Shown: positions 17,575 through 27,900, counted from the stretch's first letter. The stretch is 64,000 nucleotides of DNA from Phormidium tenue FACHB-886 (GCF_014764505.1 NZ_JACXWX010000015.1:62001-126000); one strand, 5' to 3'. The notes: generated by a model from the letters alone, not told the origin. A program made the numbers and translations.

Positions 17575-19626
17575 ATGGCTAACTTAGACAGCGCATGGCA
17601 ATCTTCGGTTGTGCAGTTGGCGCAGCAAGGCAACCTTAAGGCAATTACTTTTTGGCTCAATCGGTACTTAGTTCCACAGGGCATGTGCGCTCAGGTTGTT
17701 CTACAGCAGCCCGGGCTACTGCTGATTCGGGTAGTTTGCCATCGGCTGCCTGATGGGGATCGCCTAGTTCACTTTATTCGGCAGCGCTTCTTTGAACTCA
17801 ACTCCGAACTGATTCAAGGTGTACGGATCACTGCTCAGATGCTTGGCTCTGCCGATCTACTTTGGGAGCAGGTCGTGCCGGTGCGCTTTGCTGCTGCCCA
17901 GACAATCACCCCATCTCCCGCTGAAGCACCGCATCCCGCTAACCAACCTACTGTCTCAAATCCAGCCACCCAAACAGCTACTAACCCTACAGCCGCTACC
18001 CACAACCCTACAGCTGCAGAGCAGATCCAATTCATAGAACGCCCTATTCCCCGATCTCAGCCTGCAACAGCCCGATCTCGTAAGAAGAAGCCGCGATACA
18101 ATCTGCGAGCAGGATCGCCAATTGCTAAGCTGCGAGTTCAGGTCTATCGCTGGTCGGATACTGCTCTCGATCAGCTAGTTGAGCGGAAGGCTGATACAAT
18201 CCGGGCTGCCCGCCGATCGCGGCGCTGGTTTAAGAGCCGTCCTTTAGAAGTGCGGGCTTTGCTGCTGGGGGGATCGGTGGCAACAGCGATCGCAGCGGTT
18301 TGTGGCATACAGGTGCTAAGCCAGTCATTAGGCTACCTTAGCGCCAGCGGCAATGGCGGACTTTGGGGTGCAACTCTCACTGCCGAAAACCCAACACCAA
18401 CCATGGAGCAATCTGGAACAGTGCAAGCAGCACTGGCACAGGTTCCAGTCATTCGGCAAGCGGTAGCGAATCCTACCGATCCTGCCGTTACGCTGATTTT
18501 TGGCAGCAACGGAGCGATCGGTAGCGCTCAGGGCATTCCAGCTTACCAGCAGGCAGATTTGCTAATCACAAACTTAGACAACGCGCTGGCAGAAGCACTG
18601 CCAACTACTGCCTCAGCGAGCGCTTCCGCTTTAGCTGCTCCCCCGGCTATCAAATTCACTTCTACTAAAATGGGTTCTCACTCTCCCGAACCTGCCCCGA
18701 GCGATCTCTCCCCTACCGCCGTCACAGATAGCGCCAGTATGCTGGTCAGTTCTGCGGGCTTTCTCAGCACTCCACCAGAGCTAGCCGCAGAAGAAGCCGA
18801 GCCAACAACGCCACCTGAGTCTCGCAAAGCAACGCTGGAGGAGCTGCTGACCAATGGCGTTGATGTTGTCAATGTGGCAGCAGATTCAGTGATGATGAGT
18901 GGTGACTTGGGACAAACCCTAAACACGCTGAGGCAGAAAGCTATTTATCCGATCGGCGCCGGACAAGACCAGCAGGCAGCACGGCACCCCCAGATTTTTG
19001 AGGTAAAAGGGCAGAAGATCGCTCTGTTGGGATACTCTGATTCTGATACCTTCAGCGCAGGGGCAAACACCGCAGGGATGAACACCAGCTTAAACAGTCA
19101 GGTAGAAGCTGATGTTAAAGCGATTCGGGATCAAGTTGATTGGATCATCGTCAGCTACCACTGGAATAAGGCACTGAGAGCATACCCCGAAGAATCGCAG
19201 ATGACCTTGGGGCGAGCAGCAATCGACCACGGTGCTGATTTAGTGGTAGGCTATGCCCCTCAGATTACTCAAGGAGCAGAAATCTATCAAGGCAGAGCGA
19301 TCGTCTATTCCCTGGGTGATGCACTCGAAGACACGAGTAGCGAAGGCACAGCAGATACTGCCGCGCTGCAGGTGACGCTACACAATAAACAGATGCAGCT
19401 TGAGTTTCTACCCGTGCAGATTCAGCAGAACCAGCCAACCTTAGCTGCAGGCGAAGCTGCGTCTCAAATCATGACGTACTTGCACCAAGCCTCTAGCCTG
19501 TTCGATCACCCCTTTCGCTCGCCTCTGGCACTAGATGCTCATCTGCGCCTCTCGCTACCTGCCGCACCCGATTCCCAGCTCCCCACAGAGCCATTTTTGA
19601 GTGCTCCCAGCCCAGAGGAGCTTTGA
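17575..19626 (+). CDS. Membrane-anchored CapA-like (PGA_cap) protein with degenerate metal motifs
   Basis: This 683-aa protein has a cyanobacterial N-terminal domain (MANLDSAWQSSVVQLAQQGN to about residue 105), a Pro/Ala/Thr-rich linker to about 160 and a basic segment. One membrane helix (about 227-248) precedes a C-terminal CapA/metallophosphatase-like domain. In CapA homologues the metal site uses GD, NLE, NNH and HWGxE motifs. Here the corresponding segments read IFGSNGAIG, NLDNAL, VAADSVMMSGD and SYHWNKAL, so most metal ligands appear lost. Catalysis is doubtful; a binding or structural role in envelope polymer metabolism is possible. It starts with ATG after a GGAGAGGAG-type site. Confidence 0.75.
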   Translation: MANLDSAWQSSVVQLAQQGNLKAITFWLNRYLVPQGMCAQVVLQQPGLLLIRVVCHRLPDGDRLVHFIRQRFFELNSELIQGVRITAQMLGSADLLWEQVVPVRFAAAQTITPSPAEAPHPANQPTVSNPATQTATNPTAATHNPTAAEQIQFIERPIPRSQPATARSRKKKPRYNLRAGSPIAKLRVQVYRWSDTALDQLVERKADTIRAARRSRRWFKSRPLEVRALLLGGSVATAIAAVCGIQVLSQSLGYLSASGNGGLWGATLTAENPTPTMEQSGTVQAALAQVPVIRQAVANPTDPAVTLIFGSNGAIGSAQGIPAYQQADLLITNLDNALAEALPTTASASASALAAPPAIKFTSTKMGSHSPEPAPSDLSPTAVTDSASMLVSSAGFLSTPPELAAEEAEPTTPPESRKATLEELLTNGVDVVNVAADSVMMSGDLGQTLNTLRQKAIYPIGAGQDQQAARHPQIFEVKGQKIALLGYSDSDTFSAGANTAGMNTSLNSQVEADVKAIRDQVDWIIVSYHWNKALRAYPEESQMTLGRAAIDHGADLVVGYAPQITQGAEIYQGRAIVYSLGDALEDTSSEGTADTAALQVTLHNKQMQLEFLPVQIQQNQPTLAAGEAASQIMTYLHQASSLFDHPFRSPLALDAHLRLSLPAAPDSQLPTEPFLSAPSPEEL

Positions 19627-19669
19627 GGTAGAGGGCGATCTGCGACCTCTACCGCCCACGATCGCCCTC
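19627..19669 (+). terminator. Two mutually exclusive hairpins after the CapA-like gene
   Basis: Arms 19631-19640 and 19660-19669 (10 bp, perfect) would enclose a second possible stem, 19627-19634 with 19646-19653 (8 bp, perfect). They share bases 19631-19634, so only one can form at a time. The position immediately after the stop suggests termination or 3'-end stability; no T-tract follows. Confidence 0.4.
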
Positions 19670-19858
19670 CCGTTTCCCAAATTCACACTGTAGGATTGGG
19701 AAGTAGACTGAAGCAATTGATAAGAGGAAAAAGCTAATCGAACAAAAGTTCTGGAATAAGGTAAAGCAACCCGTAAAAACGTTAAATCACTACTTAAATA
19801 AAACCCTAGTTAAATCGAACCCTAGCTCACTCAGTCTAAGCCCGTAGGAACTCTTCAC

Positions 19859-20716
19859 ATGATTACGATTGAACAGCAACAGTATACGACTTATCGCCTG
19901 AAGTCCGAAGACGCATTGCTAGAAGTTGTACCAGAACGGGGAGGTATAATTACGCGCTGGCAGGTGCAGGGTAAAGAAATACTCTATCTGGATGCCGATC
20001 GCTTTGCAAATCCGGCAATGTCGGTGCGTGGTGGGGTGCCGATTCTGTTCCCCATCTGTGGCAATTTACCGGACAATACCTACACCTATGAAGGACAACC
20101 CTACCACCTGAAGCAGCATGGCTTTGCACGAGACCTGCCCTGGCAAGTGACCGACCAGCAGGAAGGGGAGGCGATCGCCCTGACGCTAACGTTGACCAGC
20201 ACGGATGAAACTCGCGCAGTCTACCCGTTCGACTTTCAGTTGGACTTTACTTACAAACTCCAGAGAAACATGCTGATGATTCAGCAGCGCTATACGAATC
20301 AATCAGCTGTCACCCTACCGTTCTCTGCGGGTTTGCATCCCTACTTCCAAGTTTCTGATAAATCACAGCTACAGTTTGATATACCTAGTACAGAATTCAC
20401 CAATCAAATTGACCAGACGAGTCATTCCTTTGCGGGCAGCTTCGATTTGAGTTGGGACGAAATCGATGTGGCGTTTGGTGAAGTTTTTCGGCAGGTGGCG
20501 CATGTCATCGACCCACTGCAACATACCCGCCTAACACTGAGCTACGATCCGGTCTATTCCACGCTCGTCTTCTGGACGGTTAAAGGCAAAGACTACTACT
20601 GTCTAGAACCTTGGACAGCTCCTCGTAATGCCCTAAACACAGGTGAACACCTGATTTATCTGGAGGCTGGCGGTAGCCTGGAGACCGAAGTTAGCCTCAG
20701 TGTTGATCTTCTGTAG
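19859..20716 (+). CDS. Aldose 1-epimerase family protein (hexose mutarotase-like)
   Basis: This 285-aa galactose-mutarotase-fold protein begins MITIEQQQYTTYRL, with ERGGIITRWQV near the start. The RGGVPILFPICGNL segment and candidate catalytic His residues in KQHGFARDLPW and LHPYFQV follow the pattern of the COG2017/YeaD branch, which interconverts anomers of hexoses or hexose-6-phosphates. The length is normal. The gene is monocistronic, with 113 bp to the next gene. Confidence 0.88.
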   Translation: MITIEQQQYTTYRLKSEDALLEVVPERGGIITRWQVQGKEILYLDADRFANPAMSVRGGVPILFPICGNLPDNTYTYEGQPYHLKQHGFARDLPWQVTDQQEGEAIALTLTLTSTDETRAVYPFDFQLDFTYKLQRNMLMIQQRYTNQSAVTLPFSAGLHPYFQVSDKSQLQFDIPSTEFTNQIDQTSHSFAGSFDLSWDEIDVAFGEVFRQVAHVIDPLQHTRLTLSYDPVYSTLVFWTVKGKDYYCLEPWTAPRNALNTGEHLIYLEAGGSLETEVSLSVDLL

Positions 20717-20829
20717 GCGCGATCGTTGCTTCATTAATTTCTAACCCTCCGTACCCGATCTGCGAGGAATTGATTATATTAGGAAAGCTTAACCCTATCG
20801 GTCATTGACCCCGATCGCAGGAGGCTACT

Positions 20830-21711
20830 TTGTCCTTTTCCACTGATGATTTTGCCAAAGCTCTAGAGCAACATGACTATCAGTTTCAACGGGGTCAGGT
20901 TGTGCGGGGCAAAGTGGCAAACTACGACTCTGACGGCGTTTATGTTGATATTGGCGGCAAAGCAGCAGCATTTCTGCCGCTCGAAGAAGCTTCACTTAAG
21001 CGCGTCACAAATCTGCAGGAATTTTTACCTACTGGTGAAGAGCGAGAGTTCTTAATCATTCGAGAACAAGATGCAGATGGGCAGATTACGCTATCCCTAC
21101 GCCAGTTGGAGATTCGGCAGGCTTGGGAAAATTTAGCAGAGCTGCAGGAAAATAATCAAACAATTCAGGCACGAGTCAGCGGGGTCAATAAAGGCGGCGT
21201 GACTGTGGATGTGCAAGGGATTCGAGGATTTATTCCCCGATCGCATCTGGTCGATCGAGACAGTCTAGATGCCTTGGTTGGCAAAGGGCTAACTGTCAGC
21301 TTGATTGAGGTTGATGCCAGCCGCAGGCGGCTGGTAGTGTCGCAACGGCTGGCAACCCAGGCCGTTAGCCTGAGCCAGCTGGAGATTGGGCAGTTGGTTG
21401 AGGGTAAAGTAGTTGGCATCAAGCCGTTTGGCGTGTTTGTAGATTTTGACGGCACGACAGGCTTACTGCATATAAACCAGATCAGCAAAAACTATGTTGC
21501 CTCACTCAATGCCATCTTTGAGGTCGGTCAGCCGATCAAGGCAATGATTATTGATTTGGACGAAGCAAAACGCCGCGTGTCGCTTTCTACTAAAGTGCTA
21601 GAGAACTACCCGGGCGAAATGCTAGAAAAAATGTCTGATGTAATGGCAGATGCTGCGCTCCGGGCTGAGAAAATTCGTAAAACTGTAGAACAGCGAGGCG
21701 GAGACGTTTAG
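20830..21711 (+). CDS. S1 RNA-binding domain protein, 30S ribosomal protein S1 paralogue
   Basis: This 293-aa protein has three S1 domains, around residues 20-90 (GQVVRGKVANYDSDGVYVDIGGK), 105-175 (RVSGVNKGGVTVDVQGIRGFIPRSHL) and 190-260 (GQLVEGKVVGIKPFGVFVDFDG). Cyanobacteria carry short S1 proteins (about 300 aa) instead of the six-domain enterobacterial form, often as two paralogues. The start is TTG at 20830, supported by an AGGAGG site 5-6 nt upstream. It converges with the ABC ATPase gene, 41 bp apart. Confidence 0.9.
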   Translation: MSFSTDDFAKALEQHDYQFQRGQVVRGKVANYDSDGVYVDIGGKAAAFLPLEEASLKRVTNLQEFLPTGEEREFLIIREQDADGQITLSLRQLEIRQAWENLAELQENNQTIQARVSGVNKGGVTVDVQGIRGFIPRSHLVDRDSLDALVGKGLTVSLIEVDASRRRLVVSQRLATQAVSLSQLEIGQLVEGKVVGIKPFGVFVDFDGTTGLLHINQISKNYVASLNAIFEVGQPIKAMIIDLDEAKRRVSLSTKVLENYPGEMLEKMSDVMADAALRAEKIRKTVEQRGGDV

Positions 21712-21752
21712 CCCCACCCCGCTGCTTTACCCTGCAGTGGGAGTTTGAAAGC

Positions 21753-22556
21753 TTAAGCTTTGGCAAAACTCATTCGGCTCAAAAATGTCCGGAGGCGATC
21801 GCTTTTGGGATAATTCAACACGTCTCGCGCCGCGCCTTCTTCTTCCACCTGCCCTTGATTCAAAAACAGCACCCGATGCGCCACCTCGCGGGCAAACTGC
21901 ATCTCATGCGTGACGATCGCCATTGTCATACCTTCCTCCGCAAGCTGCTGCATCACCGCCAGCACTTCGCCGACTAGTTCTGGGTCAAGTGCCGAAGTGG
22001 GTTCATCAAACAGCATAATTTTTGGTCTCATACAGAGGGCACGAGCGATCGCGACCCGCTGTTTTTGTCCGCCAGAAAGCTGGTCAGGATAGGCGTCAGC
22101 TTTTTCCAGCAGACCCACTTTATCGAGGAAAAACCGCGCCGTGCGTCCGCTCTCTTTGGCCGGCTGCCCCAGCACCTTTTGCGGAGCCAGCGTCAGGTTT
22201 TCTAGCACAGTACGATGTGGAAACAGGTTGAACTGCTGAAACACCATGCCCACCTGTGCCCGCAGCTGCCGCAGTTCCTGAATCGAGAGATCGGGCTTAG
22301 ACAGATCCATACCGTTAACAATCAGTCGCCCATCGTTGATCGCCTCTAGCCGATTGAAGCAGCGCAGCAGCGTACTTTTGCCACAGCCAGAGGAGCCAAT
22401 GATCGCTACGACTTCACCTGGGTTGATGTAGCCGCTGATGCCTTTAAGAACGCGCAGAGCGCCATAGCTTTTTTCAACTCGATCGAAAACGATCGCAGGA
22501 GTATCGTGGGGTGCAAGAGGTTCCATAGCTGGGTCGGCGGGTTGAAGAACTGGCAA
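21753..22556 (-). CDS. Polar amino-acid ABC transporter ATP-binding protein (GlnQ/HisP family)
   Basis: This 267-aa ATPase has all motifs intact: Walker [11 protein letters not shown]-loop [11 protein letters not shown], signature [15 protein letters not shown], Walker [13 protein letters not shown] and switch His in IVTHEM. It should power import of a polar amino acid. The gene is divergent from the binding-protein gene at 22957, and the permease follows that gene, so the transporter is split over two transcription units sharing one 400-bp control region. The first 11 residues before the second Met are not conserved-looking; the start could be internal. Confidence 0.93.
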   Translation of the reverse strand: MPVLQPADPAMEPLAPHDTPAIVFDRVEKSYGALRVLKGISGYINPGEVVAIIGSSGCGKSTLLRCFNRLEAINDGRLIVNGMDLSKPDLSIQELRQLRAQVGMVFQQFNLFPHRTVLENLTLAPQKVLGQPAKESGRTARFFLDKVGLLEKADAYPDQLSGGQKQRVAIARALCMRPKIMLFDEPTSALDPELVGEVLAVMQQLAEEGMTMAIVTHEMQFAREVAHRVLFLNQGQVEEEGAARDVLNYPKSDRLRTFLSRMSFAKA

Positions 22557-22956
22557 CTTTTATAGATTGTGATAGAGATAGCACATTTTTTAGCCTCAAA
22601 AAGCAGGTAGAGTAACCAAAAATAGCGTTCTGTATCAAGCAGAGAGCAATTGCTAGACCACTAGATTCGCTTTTCGGTTTGTTCGGCGATTTATTCTCCA
22701 CAAATCGCTAGAGCATTCCTTCATCACACCTGTATACCAGGAGAAAAAGTTTCAGGTTTTTCAGGTTTTTGAAGTGGCTGCGTCAAGCAACCGCTTCAGG
22801 CTGCTATTGCTTTACCTGCGGCAGAATAGCGATGAAGACCTGCGAAACTTGAACCTGTGTAACTCTTGTTGAAAACTGAACATTGAACGCAAATTTCTAC
22901 TTAGAATAGATTGCCGCAACTGTTCAAAATGACTCTCTAAAGTAAGGTTGACACTC
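22557..22956. other. 400-bp divergent control region of the amino-acid transporter
   Basis: This region separates the ATPase gene (minus) from the binding-protein gene (plus) and must hold both promoters. A 12-bp imperfect hairpin lies at 22770-22798 (arms 22770-22781 and 22787-22798, one mismatch and one GU pair). A direct repeat TTTCAGGTTTTT/TTTCAGG-like sequence lies at about 22750-22770. No regulator site was recognised with confidence. Confidence 0.5.
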
Positions 22957-23817
22957 ATGATTAGAATGACGCGATCGCGCTTTTTGCGCCAACTCACGCT
23001 AGGCTTGCTCAGCCTCTGCTGCGTAGTGGTGTTTGCAGCGTGCGGCTCATCCACACCCACTGATTCCAGTTCCCCTGCAGCGGGTTCTTCTGCGGCCGGC
23101 TCTTCTCCTGCCGCAAGTGGTGAAACGCTGAGATTTGCGATCGACCCTACCTTTGCTCCATTTCAGTCTAAAAAGCCTGACGGCAGCTATGAGGGCTTTG
23201 ACATTGACCTGATTAACGCTGTCTCTGAAGCCGCTGGCTTCACAGCCGATCTGCAACAGCTCCCCTTTGACGGCATTATTCCAGCGCTGCAAGCCGGAAC
23301 GGTAGATGCAACCATTAGCACCATGACGATTACGGCAGAACGTGCCCAAGCGGTAGATTTCTCGCGTCCCTACTTCAAGGCAGGGCTGGCAATCGCCGTC
23401 CAAGATACCAACAACGACATCAATTCTCTGGAAGACCTGAAAGGCAAACGGGTCGCTGTGCAGATCGGTACGACAGGCGCCAACAAGGCCAAAGAAGCTC
23501 AACCCTCTGACCTTCGCACCTTTGACAATGCACCATTGGCGCTGCAAGAGCTGGCCAATGGCAATGTGGATGCAGTAGTGAACGATGCGCCAGTCACGCT
23601 GTATGCAATTAAGAACGGCAATGTACCTGGTGTCAAGGTTGTTGGACAACTAGTGACAGAAGAGTTTTACGGGATAGCAACACCCAAGGGTTCGCCCAAC
23701 CTGGAAAAAATTAATTCGGGTCTAGCTACCGTGATCAGTGACGGCAAATACGAGGAGATTTATGAGAAGTGGTTTGGCGGCAAAGCCCCAGCCCTACCGG
23801 AGAACGTCCCTGTTTAA
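22957..23817 (+). CDS. Polar amino-acid ABC transporter substrate-binding lipoprotein
   Basis: From the ATG at 22957 the protein has a basic N-terminus, a hydrophobic stretch and a lipobox FAAC (Cys29). A Ser/Ala-rich linker and a type II periplasmic-binding domain of the HisJ/GlnH family follow. Typical segments are LRFAIDPTFAPF, GSYEGFDIDLINAV, GTVDATISTMTIT and VDFSRPYF. A TTG three codons upstream is also in frame, but AAGG at 22944-22947 is better spaced for the ATG. The mature lipoprotein should sit outside the inner membrane and deliver amino acids to the adjacent permease. Specificity cannot be read. Confidence 0.92.
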   Translation: MIRMTRSRFLRQLTLGLLSLCCVVVFAACGSSTPTDSSSPAAGSSAAGSSPAASGETLRFAIDPTFAPFQSKKPDGSYEGFDIDLINAVSEAAGFTADLQQLPFDGIIPALQAGTVDATISTMTITAERAQAVDFSRPYFKAGLAIAVQDTNNDINSLEDLKGKRVAVQIGTTGANKAKEAQPSDLRTFDNAPLALQELANGNVDAVVNDAPVTLYAIKNGNVPGVKVVGQLVTEEFYGIATPKGSPNLEKINSGLATVISDGKYEEIYEKWFGGKAPALPENVPV

Positions 23818-23818
23818 A

Positions 23819-23855
23819 GGTTTTTGAGGGACATTACAGGCATCCCTCAAAAACC
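23819..23855 (+). terminator. Intergenic hairpin between binding protein and permease
   Basis: A perfect 13-bp stem (23819-23831 with 23843-23855) with an 11-nt loop starts 2 bp after the binding-protein stop and ends 61 bp before the permease. Such hairpins commonly keep binding-protein mRNA in excess of permease mRNA, by partial termination or 3'-end protection. No T-tract follows. Confidence 0.65.
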
Positions 23856-23916
23856 CGCTTTGAGTTTTGAGTGGGGTCTGCTTAACTAGAGACTTAAAAA
23901 CTCAACTCTCAACCCT

Positions 23917-24624
23917 ATGCTGGACTTCAATATCATCCTAGAGTCGTTGCCCTCGCTAATTGTAGGAGCTGGCGTCACGCTGCAGCTAACGGCAATCGCC
24001 ATCATCCTCGGCATGATTAGCGGCTCCTTGATTGGCATTGCGCGGCTGTCTTCTTCTCGGATTGTTAGCCTACTCGCTCGCGCCTATGTTGATTTCTTTC
24101 GCGGCACACCGCTACTGGTACAGATATTCATGATTTATTTCGGTCTACCAGCTGTTGCTAGAGGGTTTGGGCTGCGGCTGACGCTGAGTCAATTTGTAGC
24201 TGCGATCCTGGCGCTTAGCCTCAACAGCGCTGCCTACATTGCCGAAATTGTGCGGGCAGGCATTCAGTCGATCGAGCTAGGACAGAGAGAAGCCTCTGAG
24301 TCGCTGGGCTTGGGTCCCGTGCAAACAATGCGATACGTCATCTTTCCGCAAGCCTTTCGCCGCATGATTCCACCGTTGGGCAATGAGTTCATCTCAATGC
24401 TAAAAGACACCAGCCTCGTAGCAGTGATCGGCTTTGAGGAACTGTTTAGACGAGGGCAGATTATCGTTGCCAGCAACTATCGTGCCTTTGAAATTTATGC
24501 CAGCGTAGCGCTCGTTTATCTGGTGCTAACGCTGCTTTCTTCACAAGCCTTTAGTTTGCTAGAGCGTTGGCTAAACCCGGTGCAGCAGGCTAGACGGAAG
24601 GCGATCGCTCAGAATCAAAGCTGA
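23917..24624 (+). CDS. Polar amino-acid ABC transporter permease (HisM/GlnP family)
   Basis: This 235-aa inner-membrane protein has about five membrane segments. An early TM segment is SLIVGAGVTLQLTAIAIILG and the conserved YVDFFRGTPLLVQIFM motif follows. The EAA coupling loop QREASESLGLGPVQTMRYVI and PPLGNEFISMLKDTSL are also present. It follows the binding-protein gene, and its ATPase partner is encoded divergently at 21753-22556. It probably acts as a homodimer, since only one permease gene is present. Confidence 0.93.
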   Translation: MLDFNIILESLPSLIVGAGVTLQLTAIAIILGMISGSLIGIARLSSSRIVSLLARAYVDFFRGTPLLVQIFMIYFGLPAVARGFGLRLTLSQFVAAILALSLNSAAYIAEIVRAGIQSIELGQREASESLGLGPVQTMRYVIFPQAFRRMIPPLGNEFISMLKDTSLVAVIGFEELFRRGQIIVASNYRAFEIYASVALVYLVLTLLSSQAFSLLERWLNPVQQARRKAIAQNQS

Positions 24625-24627
24625 ACA

Positions 24628-24673
24628 AAGCAAATTGGTGTCTTAGCTCAATGGGTGCGACACCAATCTGCTT
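24628..24673 (+). terminator. Hairpin terminator after the permease gene
   Basis: The arms at 24628-24642 and 24659-24673 pair over 15 positions with one mismatch, around a 16-nt loop. The element lies immediately downstream of the permease stop at 24624. No long T-run follows, so termination efficiency is uncertain. Confidence 0.5.
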
Positions 24674-24910
24674 CGCTTCACCTAGCAGAAGAAAGAAGCC
24701 AGCACTATGATTTTTCAATATATACAATTAGCAGAGCTAGCTTTCTCGGTCTTGCCCGCCTAGTTACCTGCGAATTAAGCAGGACAGTGCGCCATCTGCT
24801 AAGAAAAATTACCAGAGCCAAAAGTTGAGTTTGCTTATATGATTCGCTGGTATCTCAGCCTAAAAAGCTGGTATCATATAGTATAGCTGTACTAAGCATC
24901 CCCCAGCCGA

Positions 24911-27900
24911 GTGTACATTAAGCGCGTCGAACTCACCCACTTCAAATCCTTCGGCGGCACAACCCAAGTTCCGCTGCTGCCAGAATTTACCGTGATTTCT
25001 GGACCTAATGGCTCTGGCAAATCCAATATTCTGGATGCGCTCCTGTTTGCCCTTGGCTTGTCCAGCTCTAAAGGCATGAGAGCCGAACGCTTGCCCGATC
25101 TAGTGAACCAAACCCAAGCCGGGCGAGGGCGATCGACCGTTGAAGCTAGCGTCACCGTCACCTTCGCCCTGGACGACGAACCTCTTCCTGACCCTGCCGA
25201 AGCTGCTGTCGCTCGCCAAGCCGCTGAAGCAAACGGGTTCTCTGAAGCCAACGATAACGGGCACAACGGCGACGGGCACAACGGCAATGGAAGCGCCCCC
25301 GCTCCACTTCCCCCCTCCCTTACGGACTGGACAGTCACCCGCAAACTCCGCGTCACCCAGCAGGGAACCTACACTTCCAACTACTACATCAACGATCAGC
25401 CCTGCACCCTCACAGAGCTGCACGAACAGCTCCACCGCTTCCGTATCTATCCAGAAGGCTACAACGTCGTTCTGCAGGGAGACGTCACTAGCATCATCTC
25501 CATGAACCCCCGCGAAAGACGGGAAATTATTGACGAACTGGCAGGCGTGGGAGCGTTCGATCGCAAAATTAACCAGGCAAAAGAAAAGCTAGATGCAGTC
25601 AAAGAGCGGGAAGAAAAATTTCGCATTGTTGAACGAGAGCTGACCGCACAGCGCGATCGCCTTGCTCAAGACCGTGTCAAAGCTGAGAAATATCAAAAGC
25701 TGAAAGCCGAGCTACAAACCAAAACACTGTGGGAAGCGGTTTTGCTCTGGCGGAACCAGGCGCAACAGGCAGAGCAGATTCAAGCGCAAATTGAAGCAGG
25801 AGAACGCACCCACGCCGACCTGACTGAGCAGCTTGCTGCACTGGGGCAACAAATTCAAGCGGCACTCGCAGAACTCGATCAGCTCAACGCCAAGGTAAGA
25901 GCGCTGGGTGAAGACGAGCTAATCGCTCTGCAATCTACCCTTGCCTCCCATGAAGCCGAACTGCGGCAAGCCGAGCGGCAGCAGCAGGAGCTAGCTGCCG
26001 CTAGCCAAGCCATAGTTGCCAGCATCGATCGCACCCAGCAAGAGATCCGCGAACACCATCAACAGTTTGCCCAGCTCGCTGAGCGAGCCCAGTATGTTGA
26101 AACGCAAGAGCTGACCACGCTACAAACTGCCAGAGATCAAGCAAAACGTGACCTGGATGAGCAGCGTCAGTCTGCGAGCGCGATCGCCACTGCTGCAGAT
26201 GCCTGGGTGCAGGAGCAGACCGCTCTGCGGCATCAAATTGAAGCGCTGCTGCGAACTTTAGAACCACAGCGCACCGAGCAGGCAAGACTACAAGAACGAG
26301 TGGAGCAACTCCACCAGAAAATTCAGGAGCAAACCGAAGCAACCAAAGCCGTTTCACAAGAAGTCGGCGCTAAGCAAACCCAATATACTCAAGTCATTGC
26401 CACCCTCAGCGAATCGCTTCAGCAGGTGGATGAGTGCCAGAGGTCCGTCGCTGCTGCCGAACAAGAGCTGCAAATTCAGCAGGACACGCAAAGCCGCTTG
26501 GTTCAGGAGCAGCGAGATAAGCAGCGCCAGCTTGATAAGCTAGAAGCCCAAGCTCAAGCTATGCAGGAAACCCAGGGGACAGGCGTGGTTCAAGTCCTCG
26601 ATCGGGCTCGGCTGTCTGGCATGTGTGGCTTGGTGGCGCAGCTTGGCAAAGTTGATCCACGCTATCAACTCGCACTGGAAATTGCCGCAGGGGCAAGACT
26701 AAGCTATCTCGTAGTGGAAGACGATCGCGTAGCAGCGGCTGGCATTCAAATCCTGAAGCAGCAGCGAGCCGGACGTGCCACCTTCCTGCCGCTCAACAAA
26801 ATTAGAGCACCTCACTTTACACCGCTACCGGTCTGGAACCGCCCAGAGGGCTTCATCGACTATGCTGCCAACCTGATCGAGTGCGACGATCGCTTCCAGG
26901 ACGTGTTCGCTTACGTCTTTGCCAACACTGTGGTGTTTGACAAACTCGCTGCCGCCCGCCGTGAGATGGGTCAATATCGCATCGTGACGCTAGACGGCGA
27001 GCTACTAGAAACCAGCGGAGCCATGACCGGCGGCAGCAATCCTCGCCAAGGCACTCTCCACTTTGGCACGGTTGAACCTGGAGAATCAGCCGAAGCAATT
27101 GCCCTGCGTCAGCGGCTTCAGGAGATTGAGCGCGTCCTCAATCGTTGCCAACAGGCGATTGCAGATGCAGCAACGGCAGTGAAGCAGCGGTCGCAAGCCT
27201 TGATGGAAGCGCGCCAGCAGCACCGCGAAATCCAGCTGCAAGCTGAGCAAATTCAAAACCAAATTGTCAGTCTCTCGGCGCAGGAAGGACAATTGCGGAC
27301 ACAGTTGTCGCAAAACAACCAGGAATTCTCAACGGCTCAGGCTCGTCTGCAGGCGCTAGAGTATGAGCTGCCGCGCCAAGAAGCCGAACTGCAGCAGCAG
27401 CGGCAGGCGCTTGCTGACTTAGAGCAGTCTCAGTCGCATAGCGAATGGCAACAGCTCCAGACACTGATTCAGCAGCGTGAAACTGTGCTGAGCGATCGTC
27501 AACTCGCCCTGCAAGCTGCTGAGCAAAATTTGCAGTCTCTACACAACCAGCAGCAGAGACTCCAGGAAAAAATTGAGCAGCAGCAGCAGCGGCTCCAAGA
27601 CTATCGCGCTCAGCAAATGACCCAGCTCAATCAACAGACTACCCTTAATGGTCAGCAGGCAGTGCTGACTGAGCAAATTACCCAAATTCAAGCCAGTCTT
27701 GCTGGATTAGAGCAAACCCTCGCTGTTGAAAAACAAGAGCGCGACCGTGCCGATCGCCAACTCCGGGAACAGCAAACTGCGCAGCAACAGCTGGAGTGGC
27801 AGCGCCAAAAACTGCAGGAAACCCAGCAAACCCGTCGTCAGGAGCTGGTCAATGCCCAAGAGCAGCTAGAAGCGCAGCGCCTTGAGCTTCCCGATCCACT

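Noticed and set aside
21747-21760. 14-bp palindrome AAAGCTTAAGCTTT at the end of the ABC ATPase gene
   Set aside because: No loop, low information content and between convergent stops; weak evidence for anything beyond chance.
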